Assembly: GCF_037975245.1 (NCBI RefSeq) | Contig: NC_092582.1 | Span: forward strand, 8,496,501-8,560,500 | Source: Apostichopus japonicus | Lineage: Eukaryota; Echinodermata; Holothuroidea; Aspidochirotida; Stichopodidae | Direction: 5' to 3' | Length of the DNA stretch: 64,000 bases | Shown here: positions 25,901 to 37,800 of the stretch, in pieces | Position numbering within the stretch: position 1 is the stretch's first letter | Layout of the letters: each line of letters starts with the position of its first letter | The notes under the pieces: generated by a model | What the model saw: the letters and a program-made list of their open reading frames with translations, nothing else | Told to the model about the DNA's origin: nothing | The model's database searches: none | Position numbers and translations under genes: made by a program

Positions 25901-28227
25901 AGGTAAACTTTCTCAAAATTTGTTCTAGCAAAATTTCTTACCTTCCAACTCAAAGGCCTGAGGTTGAGAGAGTCTGGTACTCCTGTTAGTAAGATGTAAT
26001 AAAGAAAAATATAGCATACAAGAAGAAATAAGAATTTGAAACATCTGTGGTGCTGGGATGCCAATTTGTTTAGCGGGGAATGGTCTGCAATACATGTTGT
26101 ACTTGACGAAGACTAAGTAAAATTATCAAAATAGCCCAATGTACATATCTACATCCTACAAATTAGGTATTAACTCTCTCTTTTAACGACTGCCAATCTT
26201 TGCTGTAAATGCAATTATCACCGAACTGCCAATGTACAAGTTTTTATGTATACAACTCATTCTGAGCTTACCATTAAAGCATAACTTCTTCAAGGTTTTC
26301 AGATTGATGTTATCTTCATTAAGACACTCTTTAAATAACTGCACCCTGTGGAAGAAAAAAAAAATGGACGAACATGGCATTGTGACTACAGAAGAACTTT
26401 CCATCTGGGATCTTGTACTACTAACTACTCCTATCCCTCAACCCTAACAACAACGGATATTTTTCAATTATAAAGAAAATCTACTAAAGAAAACCATATA
26501 GGAAAGACCATTTCCCCAAATCATCTTTATCTGTTAGACCTACTTCAAACTTTCTGCAATGTAGGATAATGGTTTGTTTATTGTTTATACAAAATCATCA
26601 TTGCTATATGTAAGGAGATTAAATTAGGAATTAGTATGTAACATAACCACTAGTACACTATTAACAATTGGTACCTTGACATATAGGCCTAAAGTAGCTG
26701 TGAGAGAGCTGATGATATCCAAGTTGATTACCACCTTAGTTGTGTCATAGTCTTGAGAATTAACATTTTCAAGGAATAGGCTTTAAAGTTTCTGTGGTGA
26801 ACTGGTGTTTGAGTTTGAAGTTTCATACATCACTTCAAACATAAGAGTTTGTCCATTTCTTGGTTTATACTGTACATGTTGGTGGCAATTTTGTGAGTTA
26901 TTGTGGGGAATTGATAACCAGTCGATAGATTTTACAGATGTAAAGGTATGCTAGATATTCAAATATGGTCATCTTTGGCCAAAATTCTTAAACTCTTTTT
27001 ATTGCAACCTTTGAGGAAATTTTCCTCACTTGGACATTCAGTCATCTTGTGTGTTACTTAAAAATGTCTGAGAACAATTTGGAGAGTAAAGACCTCCAGG
27101 AAAGTACTTTTTTGATAACTTCTAGCAATTATAGCATGCCAGAGGTCGTTGTTTTAGTCACAAAGTAGGATTAATATTCAGCATAACTTTTTTCTAATAG
27201 GGTTGTGAATGAGTGGGACGGTTTGCCTGAGAAAGTTGTACTTGCAAGTAGTGTGAGGGTTTAAGAATGCTTTGGACAAGCACTTAAAGCATTTTAATCG
27301 GGTCTGAGTGTATGTGTCTTCAGTTTTCTTTTTCTCTCCCATAGGGTCCTTGATGGGGACTTGAGTGTCCCTCCTGATCCTTTTTTTCTACTAAACTAAA
27401 CTAAACTAAACTAAACTAAACTAAACTAAACATAACTAAACTATAATTAGGGCCTATACTGACTACCTACAGTAAAGATTAGTAAGGCCATCATACTCTA
27501 AAATTCTAACTTTAATTGTGCTGTAACAGTTAGGGCTATTGAAGTCCTTTCTATCAATCGATGCATTTTGATATAGATTCTTTCAGGAAATAAATGTTGA
27601 AGGTCATGCCATTGTTGCTTGGTGAGAAAAATATGTATCTTCCTATTTTGCTGAGATTTTGACCAAAATATTACTTCAGTCTTTCATGTTAACTACAGTT
27701 AACCCATTTTATCCATCCCTGTAGTCTTAAGCAACGATGGATTTGTACAGGCCTTGCAGTTTCATTAATATTTTTAATAAACTTGGCGATGCACATTTAC
27801 AAATGACATGAAGTCACTCATCGTGTTTATAACCTAAGGTACAGTAAGTTGTACATCATTTCTGCTGAAGATGTCTCTGGTAGAATTGGAAACCTTAGAC
27901 TGTAGGAGTTTAACGTTGTGTCATATCTAAACACGACAACCAGTGGCAGTACTAAGTAGGACTAAATTTGTACTACTGTAGCCTCGTACTAACGTTAGTA
28001 GAATACTGTTCTAGCCTAGTACTAACTACTAACTAGTGTTAGTTACTATTACTAGGCCTATCTATCATTAATATTACGTTAGGAAATAGAGGAGAGATCA
28101 AAGGCTAAAGCACTCTTACTTCTAAGAACAATGAAGATAAAGAAAATTATGACAATATTTTCAAAACCACTGAATTATCTTTTGTAGTCAATTTATGTAT
28201 GCACCTCTTTTGATATGATGAAGCCAT
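13959..28227 (-). CDS. TBC1D13: TBC1 domain family member 13-like Rab GTPase-activating protein, 12 coding exons
   Basis: Coding exons in transcript order: 28205-28227, 26272-26345, 25942-25982, 24005-24066, 22873-22966, 20610-20692, 19660-19816, 18663-18870, 17839-18081, 16632-16713, 15941-15998, 13959-14027. All junctions are GT-AG and phases join without a break, giving 397 residues, close to the vertebrate protein (about 400). The start MASSYQKR is followed by VQLFKECLNED, resembling the human N-terminus. The TBC domain has the arginine finger IDKDTRR (121-127) and glutamine finger YVQ (223-225) within KLNPGQGYVQGMNEI. Further conserved blocks are TFFCFTNLMADIRD, FFSFRWFTLLLTQEF and DVIRIWDTLLADDN. 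The last exon encodes HYPPVDVHVLVQRAMEVRES, then TAG. The family stimulates GTP hydrolysis by Rabs; TBC1D13 is linked to Rab35 and GLUT4 traffic in mammals. Introns carry LINE, SINE and minisatellite insertions. Exon 8 reads on past its donor in frame, so the raw ORF overstates it. Confidence 0.95.
14041..14705 (-). pseudogene. 5'-truncated non-LTR retrotransposon (CR1/L2-like), 3' reverse transcriptase end
   Basis: The minus strand encodes the characteristic C-terminal end of LINE reverse transcriptase in order: VVISRLDFCNS, then QLSRLQRV, a stop, CAARLVARKRKHEHITPI, FELHWLPIKFRIPYKLAVLV, GTLPPYLSS and RSFQFAAQAFWNSLPKSLG with LKTPLFRQAF. At least one in-frame stop is present where a Gln or Asn codon is usual. 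The 3' end on - runs into an ATT-rich microsatellite (about 14041-14080), typical of CR1-group tails. The copy is inactive. It lies in the last intron of TBC1D13, same strand, with its tail about 13 bp from the final acceptor site. Confidence 0.88.
14706..15940. other. remainder of TBC1D13 intron 11
   Basis: Intronic sequence between exon 11 and the LINE fragment. An open frame at 15395-15784 on + has no recognisable domain and lies antisense to the gene. No clear repeat was identified. Confidence 0.6.
16262..16325 (-). repeat. diverged copy of the hammerhead-like repeat
   Basis: On - this reads CTCTGAAGAAGATCC, then ATGGATTGAACTGTCAGGCC, clearly related to the arms at 12181-12302. The GAAAC core is changed to GAAC, so the motif is broken. 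It lies in TBC1D13 intron 10. Confidence 0.55.
16720..17700. repeat. 40-bp minisatellite, about 24 copies, in TBC1D13 intron 9
   Basis: The unit on + is AATACATATAGTACCTATCA followed by TGTGCAATATTAAGATCAAA, 40 bp. Copies vary by substitutions and small indels, with TATCTTGTG and GAGATCAGA variants common. One edge lies within about 15 bp of the exon 10 acceptor (exon edge at 16713). Apparent open frames through it are periodic artefacts. Confidence 0.92.
21293..21580. mobile_element. MITE-like element with GTCGGACAACC hairpins
   Basis: The left end CAGGCCTGACTTTTC and right end GAAATTTCAGCCCTG are imperfect inverted repeats. Inside, GTCGGACAACCT paired with GGTTGTCCG occurs twice as small palindromes (near 21330 and 21492). 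A target duplication was not evident. A related fragment in reverse orientation lies at about 39789-39850. It is in TBC1D13 intron 5. Confidence 0.55.
22354..22675 (+). mobile_element. tRNA-derived SINE
   Basis: The head GAGCGTGGTGGCCAATTGGC contains an A-box-like TGGCCAATTGG, and GGTTCAATTCC about 45 bp later is a B-box. The body ends with GTAAAGCGCTTTGAAACC and AAGCGCTATATAAA, then an A-rich AAATATTATTAAAA tail. It lies in TBC1D13 intron 5, antisense to the gene. Confidence 0.8.
23400..23645 (-). mobile_element. tRNA-derived SINE, second family
   Basis: On - the head reads TTAGCTCAGTGGTTAAAGCC (A-box) with GAGTTCGAGTCACTCC (B-box) about 40 bp further, folding like a tRNA. The body follows toward lower coordinates and ends in an AAAATACAATACATACATAT tail. 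It lies in TBC1D13 intron 4. Confidence 0.75.
24470..25725. repeat. interspersed repeat with GACCTTTGACC motifs
   Basis: Phrases such as TGACCTTTGACCCCAAATTT and CCAAGTTTCATGAAATTCCA recur in a style common in marine invertebrate repeats. The segment ends at about 25687-25718 in a hairpin, AGCTCACACCAGCAAGCTGG followed by TATGAGCT. No protein domain was recognised. It lies in TBC1D13 intron 3. Confidence 0.5.
27195..27442 (+). pseudogene. 3' end of a LINE reverse transcriptase with (CTAAA)n tail
   Basis: RVVNEWDGLPEKVVLASSVR followed, after a one-base frameshift, by FKNALDKHLKHFNRV and a stop matches the usual last residues of many non-LTR reverse transcriptases. It is followed by a pentanucleotide (CTAAA)n array at 27389-27442, a typical 3' tail. 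The copy is 5'-truncated and broken. It lies antisense in TBC1D13 intron 1. Confidence 0.75.
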
Positions 28228-29126
28228 TACGAGACAGGTTAGCCAGATCCCTCGGGGTGTTATGGGTGGATCTAAGGCAGCATATTAGATTCATAAGTTG
28301 AAGGGACGTGATTAAGTTAGGTGCGTTCTAAAAGGCTCAGATATAAGGCGTAATCTAGACCACTAACATCAATCACAAACTGAAAATATGAACCAACATT
28401 TTAGGATCATGTGACCTGCTGAATGTCACACTTAACTCCTATCGTACTCCATTTAACACTGTTAGTACGTTTTCTCACTACATAGTGACACATCCAGGCT
28501 TATGTCTATATCGATGACTACAATTGTCACGACTAGCATTTACGAGAAATTTTCTTATGGTCACCTAATAGTCATTGACATGGGATCCTTCTCCTTTAAA
28601 TTTCAAAAAATAGCGAAAAATCAGGACCTCTCGAGCATTTCTCGAACATCAATTATATTGATTCCACGCTCATGTGGCTTCCGTACTACAAAATTGCCAA
28701 GGTGGTGTTTTTAAGCATGTAAGTGTGGTGTTAGTGTAATTTAGGACTACGGTAAATGTTTTCAGGTCGTGGGTAAACACTAACACTACAGTAGCACACT
28801 AACAGCATTATCTAACAGTCGGTTAGGCTACGACTAACCTTACAACTCTTTATTAGTATTGTATTTGTAACCATTTACAGTAGCCTAGGTATACCATTCA
28901 CTCACATAGCCGTCAATACTTTGTTGAAGTGGTCAACCAACATTGCTGATGAAGAATTATAGCTTGCAGCTACTCGCGACATATTGTTATGTTCAAGTTT
29001 AATTGCCTAGGCTGCAGTAGGTACATACTGTAATTCTTGTCAAGTGTCAGGCACACATTGGGAACACTTGTGGTAGTTCCTAGCCCTCGGCTGCTTATAC
29101 TAAGTTATAGTTATACTAGTAATGCA

Positions 29127-30546
29127 AATAGGCGTAGGAGGCGGGGGGGGGGGGGGGTTGGGGGCTGCATCCCCAACCAAATATTTTGGAAAAAAAATCA
29201 CGCAATATGCTGAGAATTTTTCGGGCACCTACTGAAAGAAATATAATTTGCAACGTGTTTTCAATGATCAAACTTAAATTGTTATTATTATTATTATTGT
29301 AACAACTTCCTCAATAATTGTAACCAATATGGAAGGTAATAACTTGGCAAATGATTGTGTGTTATCAGCATGTGATGTAATAACCAATTCATGCCTATGA
29401 TATGCACATTAACAGACCTGTCAACTCTCCCGGTTTTACCGGGAGACTCCCGGCTTTTACCCGAATCTCCCGGCCTCCGGGTTTCATATTCTATTCTCCT
29501 GGTTTTTTAATGTTTCATCACTTGCGAAATTTCTGAAAATAGCCAACAGTTAGTCCTATGCCTATCGCGTAATAAGTGTATTCTAAAAATAGATTGATTG
29601 TTTACAAACAGGTTACGACTGACACAATGCTGTTCGGGACTCTCTCCCAATAGCAGGCTGCTTTGTCAGTTCTCAGACTTCACCCAATGTCGTTATTGTA
29701 CGTTGGTCTTGGTAGAGTCCTGAATACAGTACAGTAGTACAGCGTGCACTGTGCATATGCCATGGTGCACAAGTGTGCTTTTTACGTGACCCGCCATGCG
29801 GGATCCAAAAACGTCACGGCCAAACGGCACTACCGAATCATCCCATTCTGATAAAAGAAAATCAGGTCAAGCGAGCCTAAAAAATAAATGGTGCATAAAT
29901 GGTGCACAAGTGTAATAAACACAAGTTGTCACTTGTTTGTATATACGGCGTACCGAATGTGTGCAGTTCGCATGCAGGCTACTTGTATATGACAAAAAAC
30001 AGTTAAGTTCTATGCCGGCACATACTTTACCTGCGTCCTCTTCGATGCTAGGTGAATATTCCGTCTTAAACTACGATTTTAAGAAACGGCTGTTTCAAAC
30101 ATCTCACTAATTCTTTCGGCGACTTTAATCCCTATTCATTGAGCACAATAGCATAAACTGCGTATAATCTCGTACAGGGATTATACGAGGTGTCTACGCG
30201 GAAATTTGTTTGTCAACGATTTTATACGCGATTGTACTTGTTTATACGTCTTTATACGATCCTGTGCGCGTACACATGTCCAGTTATACATGAGCGGTAC
30301 TGTGGACTATTTATATAGGAGTATTTATATAATTTCAGTTGAAAATTACCAACCTCCCTATTTTCCCCTTATTCTCCCGGTGTTTTGGCCCTGAAAAATG
30401 TTATTCTCCCTATTTTGGAGTCAAACAGGTTGACAGGTCTGCATTAACATTTTGAACGTGCACGGAGCGTGCAAAAAACTTTGGTTATATTTTTCGGGCA
30501 AGTCGTTACAGCCCCCCCAAATCAGATTGGTCTCCTACGCCTATGC
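29127..30546. mobile_element. MITE family 2, copy A, interrupted by a nested element
   Basis: The left end has ATAGGCGTAGGAGG followed by a long G-run. The right end has a C-run, then CTCCTACGCCTATG, giving matching inverted termini. Subterminal GAATTTTTCGGGCACCTACT and TCGGGCAAGTCGTTACAGCC segments are shared with copies at 37422-37736 and 56011-56424. Positions 29413-30441 are a second transposon. Confidence 0.75.
29413..30441. mobile_element. nested 1.03-kb transposon with CAGACCTGTCAAC termini
   Basis: The left end CAGACCTGTCAAC and right end GTTGACAGGTCTG are perfect inverted repeats. The flanks are CATTAA at 29407-29412 and 30442-30447, a 6-bp target duplication. The uninterrupted relatives at 37 kb and 56 kb read ACATTAA once at the same place. 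Near the left end are palindromic CTCCCGG/CCGGGAG repeats. No transposase ORF is visible, so it is non-autonomous. Confidence 0.85.
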
Positions 30547-31767
30547 TAATATCTGACAAGAACATAGGCTTAAGTTTATTTGAGTGCAATAAGTTGGGTA
30601 TGTGTAGCATCAGGACAGGCTCAGTATCACCTACTACTGTGAAATTATGTGAGTGACAAGTATCTTGCTCATTCCCAAGTGGAATCAGGGTTTAAGAAAC
30701 ATTCCAAACTGTTCTTGTCGAAATTTAAGCTTAAATATATCGTACATTAGATCTGTGTCATTAATATTATTATAAACTTTCTGACCACAGTAGCGTTGAA
30801 TTTTATAACAAAACAAAAATTAAAACAAGCCTGCTTCCTGAAACTCATTCAGAAATGTGATTTAGGCCTAATGGAGTTTTCATAGTATTTTATGATTTTT
30901 ACTCTGAATCGTGTACTATTGTGTGATATATGTTATGAACGTGTGATTTACCTTACACAAACACAGTATACTGTAACATGATGATTGTTGTGCCCAACTT
31001 CAACCAACTTCTAGTAATGTTTGCCAAGATGGGTGAATTAAAAAACTTAAATTAAGTTGCTAAACATCTACCTACTTCTAATTTACAGAGCTGGCTAAGC
31101 TGTCCATTATCTACTGTATATCCTCAGTATTTCAGGTCCCTTTAGGTCTACAGTACAGTAGCAAATGGAGTCTTAGCTGCATTTGACAAATGCACTTGCA
31201 AATTTCTAGTATTCATATGCAGTATGAAACCTACATTACTCAAAAAACAGAACAGGATACCACGCACATGTTTGTGTTAAACTGTTAATTGCATCAAAAA
31301 TGAAGATACTGTTTTCAAAATGTTAGACTCTGTCAGGGATGGATATATGATAAAATTTAATTTAACAAATCATCTTCAATTTTCTTGTTGCTAAAAAAAA
31401 AAAAAAACCTGTTAATCTACAGTAAACAAATCTTAAAATTCTGCAAATATATATAGGTTTCTTGCTGTAATTTATGGTGTTACCTCAGTCCCTTGAATTG
31501 ACCCTTTCTCACACAAGAGTTCAAGAGAGGTATAATCCATAATTGGGAAGATAAGTTGGGAGACCCTGAATCAAAATTCAAGTACAGAAGTACTTGACAA
31601 TTTTCATAGAACTAGTTATATTTAAATCCTCTCTGCCCATTTCAGTGATACCCATTTGAGCGTGTACAGTAGGCTATATAACATTAAATAGCATTAATAT
31701 ATATCTTACTGTAGCTGCACAATCCTATGTAATAATTACAAAGTTTTCACTTTTTTTGCTTTCACAG

Positions 31768-31825
31768 ATTGTAGCTGGTTCAGCTAAGTAATTAATATTG
31801 GACAGCTAGAAGACAAGCAGGCAAG
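31768..31825 (+). other. 5' UTR end of TDRD5 with upstream splice acceptor
   Basis: TTTTTTTGCTTTCACAG immediately precedes 31768, a strong acceptor, so at least one non-coding exon lies upstream. The leader reads to GGCAAGATGA, with A at -3 of the ATG at 31826. No in-frame ATG occurs between the acceptor and this start. Confidence 0.6.
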
Positions 31826-34800
31826 ATGACGGATAAAGCAAAGCTTAGAGATTCTGTGAAGAAGAATGTGAGAGCTCTCCTCATATCTGCTCCTATGGGC
31901 TTGAGCATGAGAGAAATGGAGAGAGATTACGCAGAAGTGATATGCGAACCCATTCCCGCCCTGCAGTTAGGATTTAATTCGGCTCAAGATTTACTGCTCG
32001 ACATGCCTGATGTCGCTAGACCTCAGTGGGAAAGGGGCAACCTCGTTCTGTTTGGTGTCGCCGACAACACCACGAAACACATCCAAAGAATGGTGTCTAG
32101 ACAAAGGAAGGACAAAGCCAAAATACAGAAGAAAAGAGCAGCTGTAAATCGTAGTTCACGTTACTCAAGGAACACTCAACAACCTCCCAGGAAGAAGCTG
32201 CCATCCTCATCGTTTTCATCTCGATCATTCAGAGCGCCAGCAGTGACTGCTTCAGTTCCTGCATCACTACAGTCTCAAGTCAAAACCATCTTAAAGAAAC
32301 ATCCAGCAGGCATTTCCGACAAGGAGTTTGAACTTACATTTTATCAGTACCAGAATTACAATATTAACTTCAAGAAACTCGGGTTCCAGACTCTTTGGGA
32401 GTTTTTCCGTGCGATACCCGGCGTAAAAGCTTCTCACACTTCCAAGGATGAGTATGACATATTCCTTGTGCCTGGGAACGTGCACGCCATTCCTGCTGGT
32501 TATGAGGACAGAAGGAGAGATGATAAAGAAGAAGAAACAGGTAATTATTTACCCGTAACACTTAATTGTACAAAAGTTACTACACTCCTCTCCTCAAATA
32601 CATGTAGACTCCAAACTGCCCAACCAATAACTGGTGACATTCTTGCATTGCGCCCCCAATGACCCTCTATGAGTGACCATTGCTACAGTAGTCCTTCCAA
32701 GTGTACCACTGCAAAGCGTGTAGCAAAGTTTATAATTTATAATTTACTGTATCGGTCTTGTTATTAAGTACTAGAAAACTCGAATTTATATATTCTGGAG
32801 AGGTGCAATTTACCTTATATTTTATGACACTTACCAATTACAGGCATGAGCTTTTTCCACAAATTCGCGGATTTCCATGATTTCTTTTCTACCTCCGATA
32901 TTGACACCTCTCAATTTCGGATTTCCGTGAATTTCTAACAACAGGGTTACTGTATCATTTGATCCGGCCGCATGTTTTTCATTACCGATGCATATCCAAC
33001 CTGCAGGGGGACAAAAACTATTGTCCTAACATACTGTAGGATACGCAAACTGGAGCCTAAACCGCAACTAGAGTAGGTACAATGGAGAAGAAGTGTAGTG
33101 CTGTAGCTGCTGAATATTATTCCAGATTAAAACTGACCATTGTGTGACTTTTTATTATGGGCCTCCATGATTGAAAGAATCAAGTAGGGTAAAAACTACA
33201 GGCTAGGCATGTACATGGCTTCAGTTTGCACATTTTGAGTGTGAAAACTTTGCTTTGATTGTTTCAATATATTCAAAATTCTTTATAAAATAGGCCACAA
33301 AATGTTGTCTTTAAACCTCTAATTTCTCAGAGCTTCCTGGGGCTTCAACCCCTGGACCCCAACCCATGAACCCACCACGGGCCCTTAGGCAAGCCCATGG
33401 ATTCACCTGTAAGTGTGTTGCGCTGCGTGCTGACTGACGTCTTCCGCGTTAGTATACAGAAGTATCACCCACAAAGTTCTGTGTTTTTTTTCCACCCCTA
33501 GGCTCATCCCTGTCATCAGATTACATGCATAAAGGACAAGTAAGACCAAACAATCAACATGAGAGAAAGTCGTCATCAGAAAGACAGAGAGATTATCCAA
33601 GAGAAAACCTGCCTCCAAGGCTCAGTGGACAAAGAATGGCTCCAACAAACTCTCGTTCTCCTTGGGCACTAGCTGGTGTTCCTCAACCGATGAAAAAGGC
33701 CCCCATTACCCGAGGGAGAGGCAAGAGCAGCGATGAGCTACCTGTTGAAAGCCCAAATCAGAAGAGAAGCTGGACAGCCGTACCTGTTGTGAAAGAGGAT
33801 GACAATGATGATGATGCCTTCCTGCCCATCGAACAAGATGTGGAGGCCCCATTTGAGAAAGACTTTGTGGAAGACATTAAGAGGGTAAGTGGACATTGAC
33901 TTGAACTAATCTGTTTGTCATACTGATGAACACTTTGTTTCAAATAATCTGTATTTTTATGTCACAGTTGAAAGCGCTATGGCAACAGTATGAATATTCA
34001 GTGTCTATTAAAGAAACGTTTAGAACTGTTTGTAAATGTCAGTATGATGGCTTTGAACTGTGAAACGAAAGTCCTGTACCATGTTAGAGTCGTAGTATGT
34101 TACTAACATTAGAACATTCAATGTTGTCCAAACAGGCTGATCAAAGTAGTTCTTGAGTATTTCTTTGTTGGAAACACTTTTTTTATATGTACTGAACATA
34201 ATTAATTAAACCTTCAGTGGCAATTTTCTTTCACAGTGCCAATCATTACATTGTACAGTATGCACAGGGGAATAAACATAGTAGTTTATTTAATATGTAG
34301 CAGTTTTGGAGGTTCTGAATTTTGTCTCTTATAAAATATTACTACGGTTTCTGAGTAAAACTTACTGCTATACAGCTTTGCACTTATGTACCATTTTGCA
34401 TAGCATTTTGTGATGCGTGACCAGAAAGGATTCCCTGTATACCTATATTAAACCAAGTACAGTATATATGCATGCTGTGATGCTTTAAAAAAGATTGCCC
34501 CTTGTCCGTAGGTCAAACTGATAGTTTCAACTTAATTGGAACAAAGAATTTGAATTAGCTTGGTCACCAAGATACTTGTGGAAAGCTGACAACTGGTGTT
34601 AATACTCTAAATAACGGTATTACCCCTCAAACGTCCTCACAGATTGTTTTCAAGGTACGACTTAACTTATCTTGTTTCAGGTGACCTAATGACCTTTTGT
34701 TTGTTTTGTTCCTATACTGTTTTTATACATTTCTATATCGGGTCAATTTATTCCATAAGTGAGGGTGACCAGTTTATTCCTTAAGTTAGGGGGTGCAATA

Positions 34801-37800
34801 TATTCCGTAAGTCAGCGAGACCATTTTGTGCCAGAGTTGGACGTCCCTCAACGCTATATTTTTAACACTAACACAACTTTTAGATAATACAATTTTCAAG
34901 TGGAAAACTTTCAATGGAGAGTTACAAAGGTTAACTATTATTGTGTTTTATATTATATTTACTTCATCATAGAGTCCTTCTCTTAATTTGTGTAAAACTT
35001 ATATTTTTTCTCTTTTTAGGCATTAATGGGATATCAAGAACGTCATGAACTTGATTGCATAATTTATGGATTTGACTATATTGAGACTTTAATACTTCTT
35101 TCTCTTTCTGTTTCTTCATCAGATTTTAGCCAAACATTCCAATGGTTTATGGTCAATTGAACTTCCAGATGAATATAAGGTAAATGGCAAAAGGATATCA
35201 CTTTTAAGTCTCTCTTGATGGGCTGGAAGAGAGGGGGGGGGGCAGGAGGGGAGGGTGAGGGTTGTTGTGTAAGACAAGTTGGTTGAGAAAGCGCATATCC
35301 TCAACAAGTTGGTTTTGGACGTCAAAGAATTTAATAAACTTTTAATAACCATTTATTAGTTTGGCAGGTAACAAATCTGTCAGTAAACCACTGTATTGTG
35401 AAACAGTATACAAAACTTTGTATAGTATTTACTATATATTTCTAGGTATTAAATGGTATATTATTAAAGGGGTATAAACTGTCAACTGAACACACACAGG
35501 CTGCTGCTGTATTTGTTCACTCAATGCGTGTTTAGTAGGTCCATGGTTAGTGGTTACCTAGGCAACAAGTCTCTTGAGTTCATGTCTTGTCAGCATATTT
35601 TATGTACAACTTTCCCATTCGTTGAGGATTGCAAATTGTCAGCTTGCATGTTGCTTCTGACAGACTCTGAGCAAGCAGGTCAGAATGCCCTTGCTTCTGA
35701 GTTCATAAAATTGAATATGTTATTGACAGTTTAGTTCTAAAGGCATACATTAGCTCTAGGGCTTAATATGGAGAAGAATAGAAACTTTTGACTAGTAAAT
35801 TAGACTTTGATGAATGTTCCATGAATGTGAGTATTTGTAAGAATTGAACAATGCTGCGAATGAATTTGGAGTTTTTGTTGACAGTATACGTAATATCATT
35901 TATACCCATGCTGTGGCCAAGTGGCTTAAGGCGGACCGTGGCATTTGAAACAATGAGGCTTAGCAATTGGGAAGTTCGGGGTTCGATCCCCGATTGTATC
36001 ATAAGAAAGGTGGGTTTTTCATCCCAGAGCAATCTACTTCGTCCCATCTGAAATGACTTTCTAAATTGAAAAAGATTCCAAATTTGAGTTAAAATGTTAA
36101 ATTGGAAGCCACCCAATGTGAAAGTTGTAAATTGTGACTATGAAGGTTATCGATGAATATTTGGTCATCAGCCTCTGTTTGAACCTACAGTTGACATATA
36201 GTATGAAACTGTAAAACTTGAAACACTAATTACTAGTTGCTATGACAACATTATGCCTTTCCACATTGAATACTAGTAAATCATATCCATACATTGGAAA
36301 CCGGGCTAACCCTACAGAAACCATTGGATTGCTTGAGGAGCATTTCCTCCCTATTTTGGGATCCTTTTTTTAATTTTGATAAAACTAAAACATTTTACTC
36401 AACTATGTTTTCAGTCATGACCACCATTTATTGAAGTTAATTTTGATGTAAAGTTACTAGGCTTGATTTTTTTCCATTTGATATTTTCTTATGAATGATG
36501 TAGAAACTGACTGGTAAGCCTCTGAAGATCTTTGCCATGGGTTATTTCAGTGTGGTAGAACTAGTGTCTGCCATGCCAGATGTGGTTACCGTGGTGAGAG
36601 AAGACACAAGTGACTGGAAGTTATACGATGCCCGAAAGAAAAAGAATGAACCCAGACTGGAGCCGTCATTTCAAGGTATTTCAGGGGCCTTTAGACAATA
36701 ATTAGAGGAATCTTAGGAAATGAACCCAGCAAAGAATAGCATTAAAAATTAATTAATGATGTAAATCGGACTTGAAAGAATACAAATGATCTAGTGTTTG
36801 CAGTACGTCATTATTAATTATGTGCAGAATTTAATAAATTACCAAAGTGTGACTCAGTTGAGCAATACAACAATACCAAACATCCTTCAAGATTACCAAA
36901 TTCAATTTTGGAGTCAAGATAAGTGTGCTATAGGAACGTTTATCTGCTGTGTGGTAGGACTAGGCTAACAGCCTAACAGTAACATTGTTTATTAATGAAG
37001 TCACAACAGTTACATTAGTTTGAATCGTGTATGTCTGTGGTGGAAGATGTTACAGACGACAAAGAAACAGATCATTTGAAAACTGACCTCCAGATAACAT
37101 TCTGTTCAATTTTGTTAGAACTTACTTTAATCTTTACAAGTGATTAGTTGGTCTGCTGTATATATTTTCCCTTTATTTTCATGTGATTTAATTTGTAGTG
37201 AAAAATCTTTAATGCAGGCTTTTTGTGTTATGATCAACAGTCTTTGATACCAAATTATATGTAATATTTGAAATAAGATTGCAGATGATCATAGTAGCTA
37301 ACACAACTTTCTAGATGACAACTTTAATTATTGGTGAACAATTTGTTGTTCAAAATGCAAAGAAAGGTATGGAAGATGTATAAATATAAAGGATGTTTAA
37401 GCCAGTGTTTGAAAAGTAACTGGGTAGGCATAGGAGGTGGGGGAAGGGGGGGTGGGCTGCAGCCCCCCCAACCAATATGCTGAGAATTTTTCGGGCACCT
37501 ACAGAAAGAATAATAAATTGTAATGATGTAGCTAAAGGAAATCAATAGTTTAAAAAAATATTCCTTGGTAATTAAAATAAAAGTTGTAAGCTTGCCTGAC
37601 TAATTCGCCATTAATGTAAAAGCCAATATGATATGAACATTAAACTGTTGAATGCGCGCGGAGTGCATGAAAACGTTTGGTTGTATTTTTGGGCAAGTCG
37701 TTACAGCTCCCCCAAATCAACTTGGGCTCACTCATGAACAACAGTGTTATATGATTTTAGTCGGGATTCGTCAAGATCCGTCAACCCAAGAAGCTGTTTC

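Larger units (their letters stand above)
28228..31767. other. divergent intergenic region between TBC1D13 and TDRD5
   Basis: The 3.6 kb between the two divergent start codons must contain the TBC1D13 promoter and, unless it lies upstream, the TDRD5 promoter. A TDRD5 leader exon begins at 31768 after TTGCTTTCACAG, so TDRD5 transcription starts further left at an unplaced site. Much of the middle is a nested transposon (29127-30546). No obvious TATA box was singled out. Confidence 0.6.

Noticed and set aside
35020-35122. Possible extra TDRD5 exon after TTCTCTTTTTAG
   Set aside because: It has no donor before the next acceptor and would interrupt the LOTUS 3 domain. Exons 2 and 3 join in phase without it.
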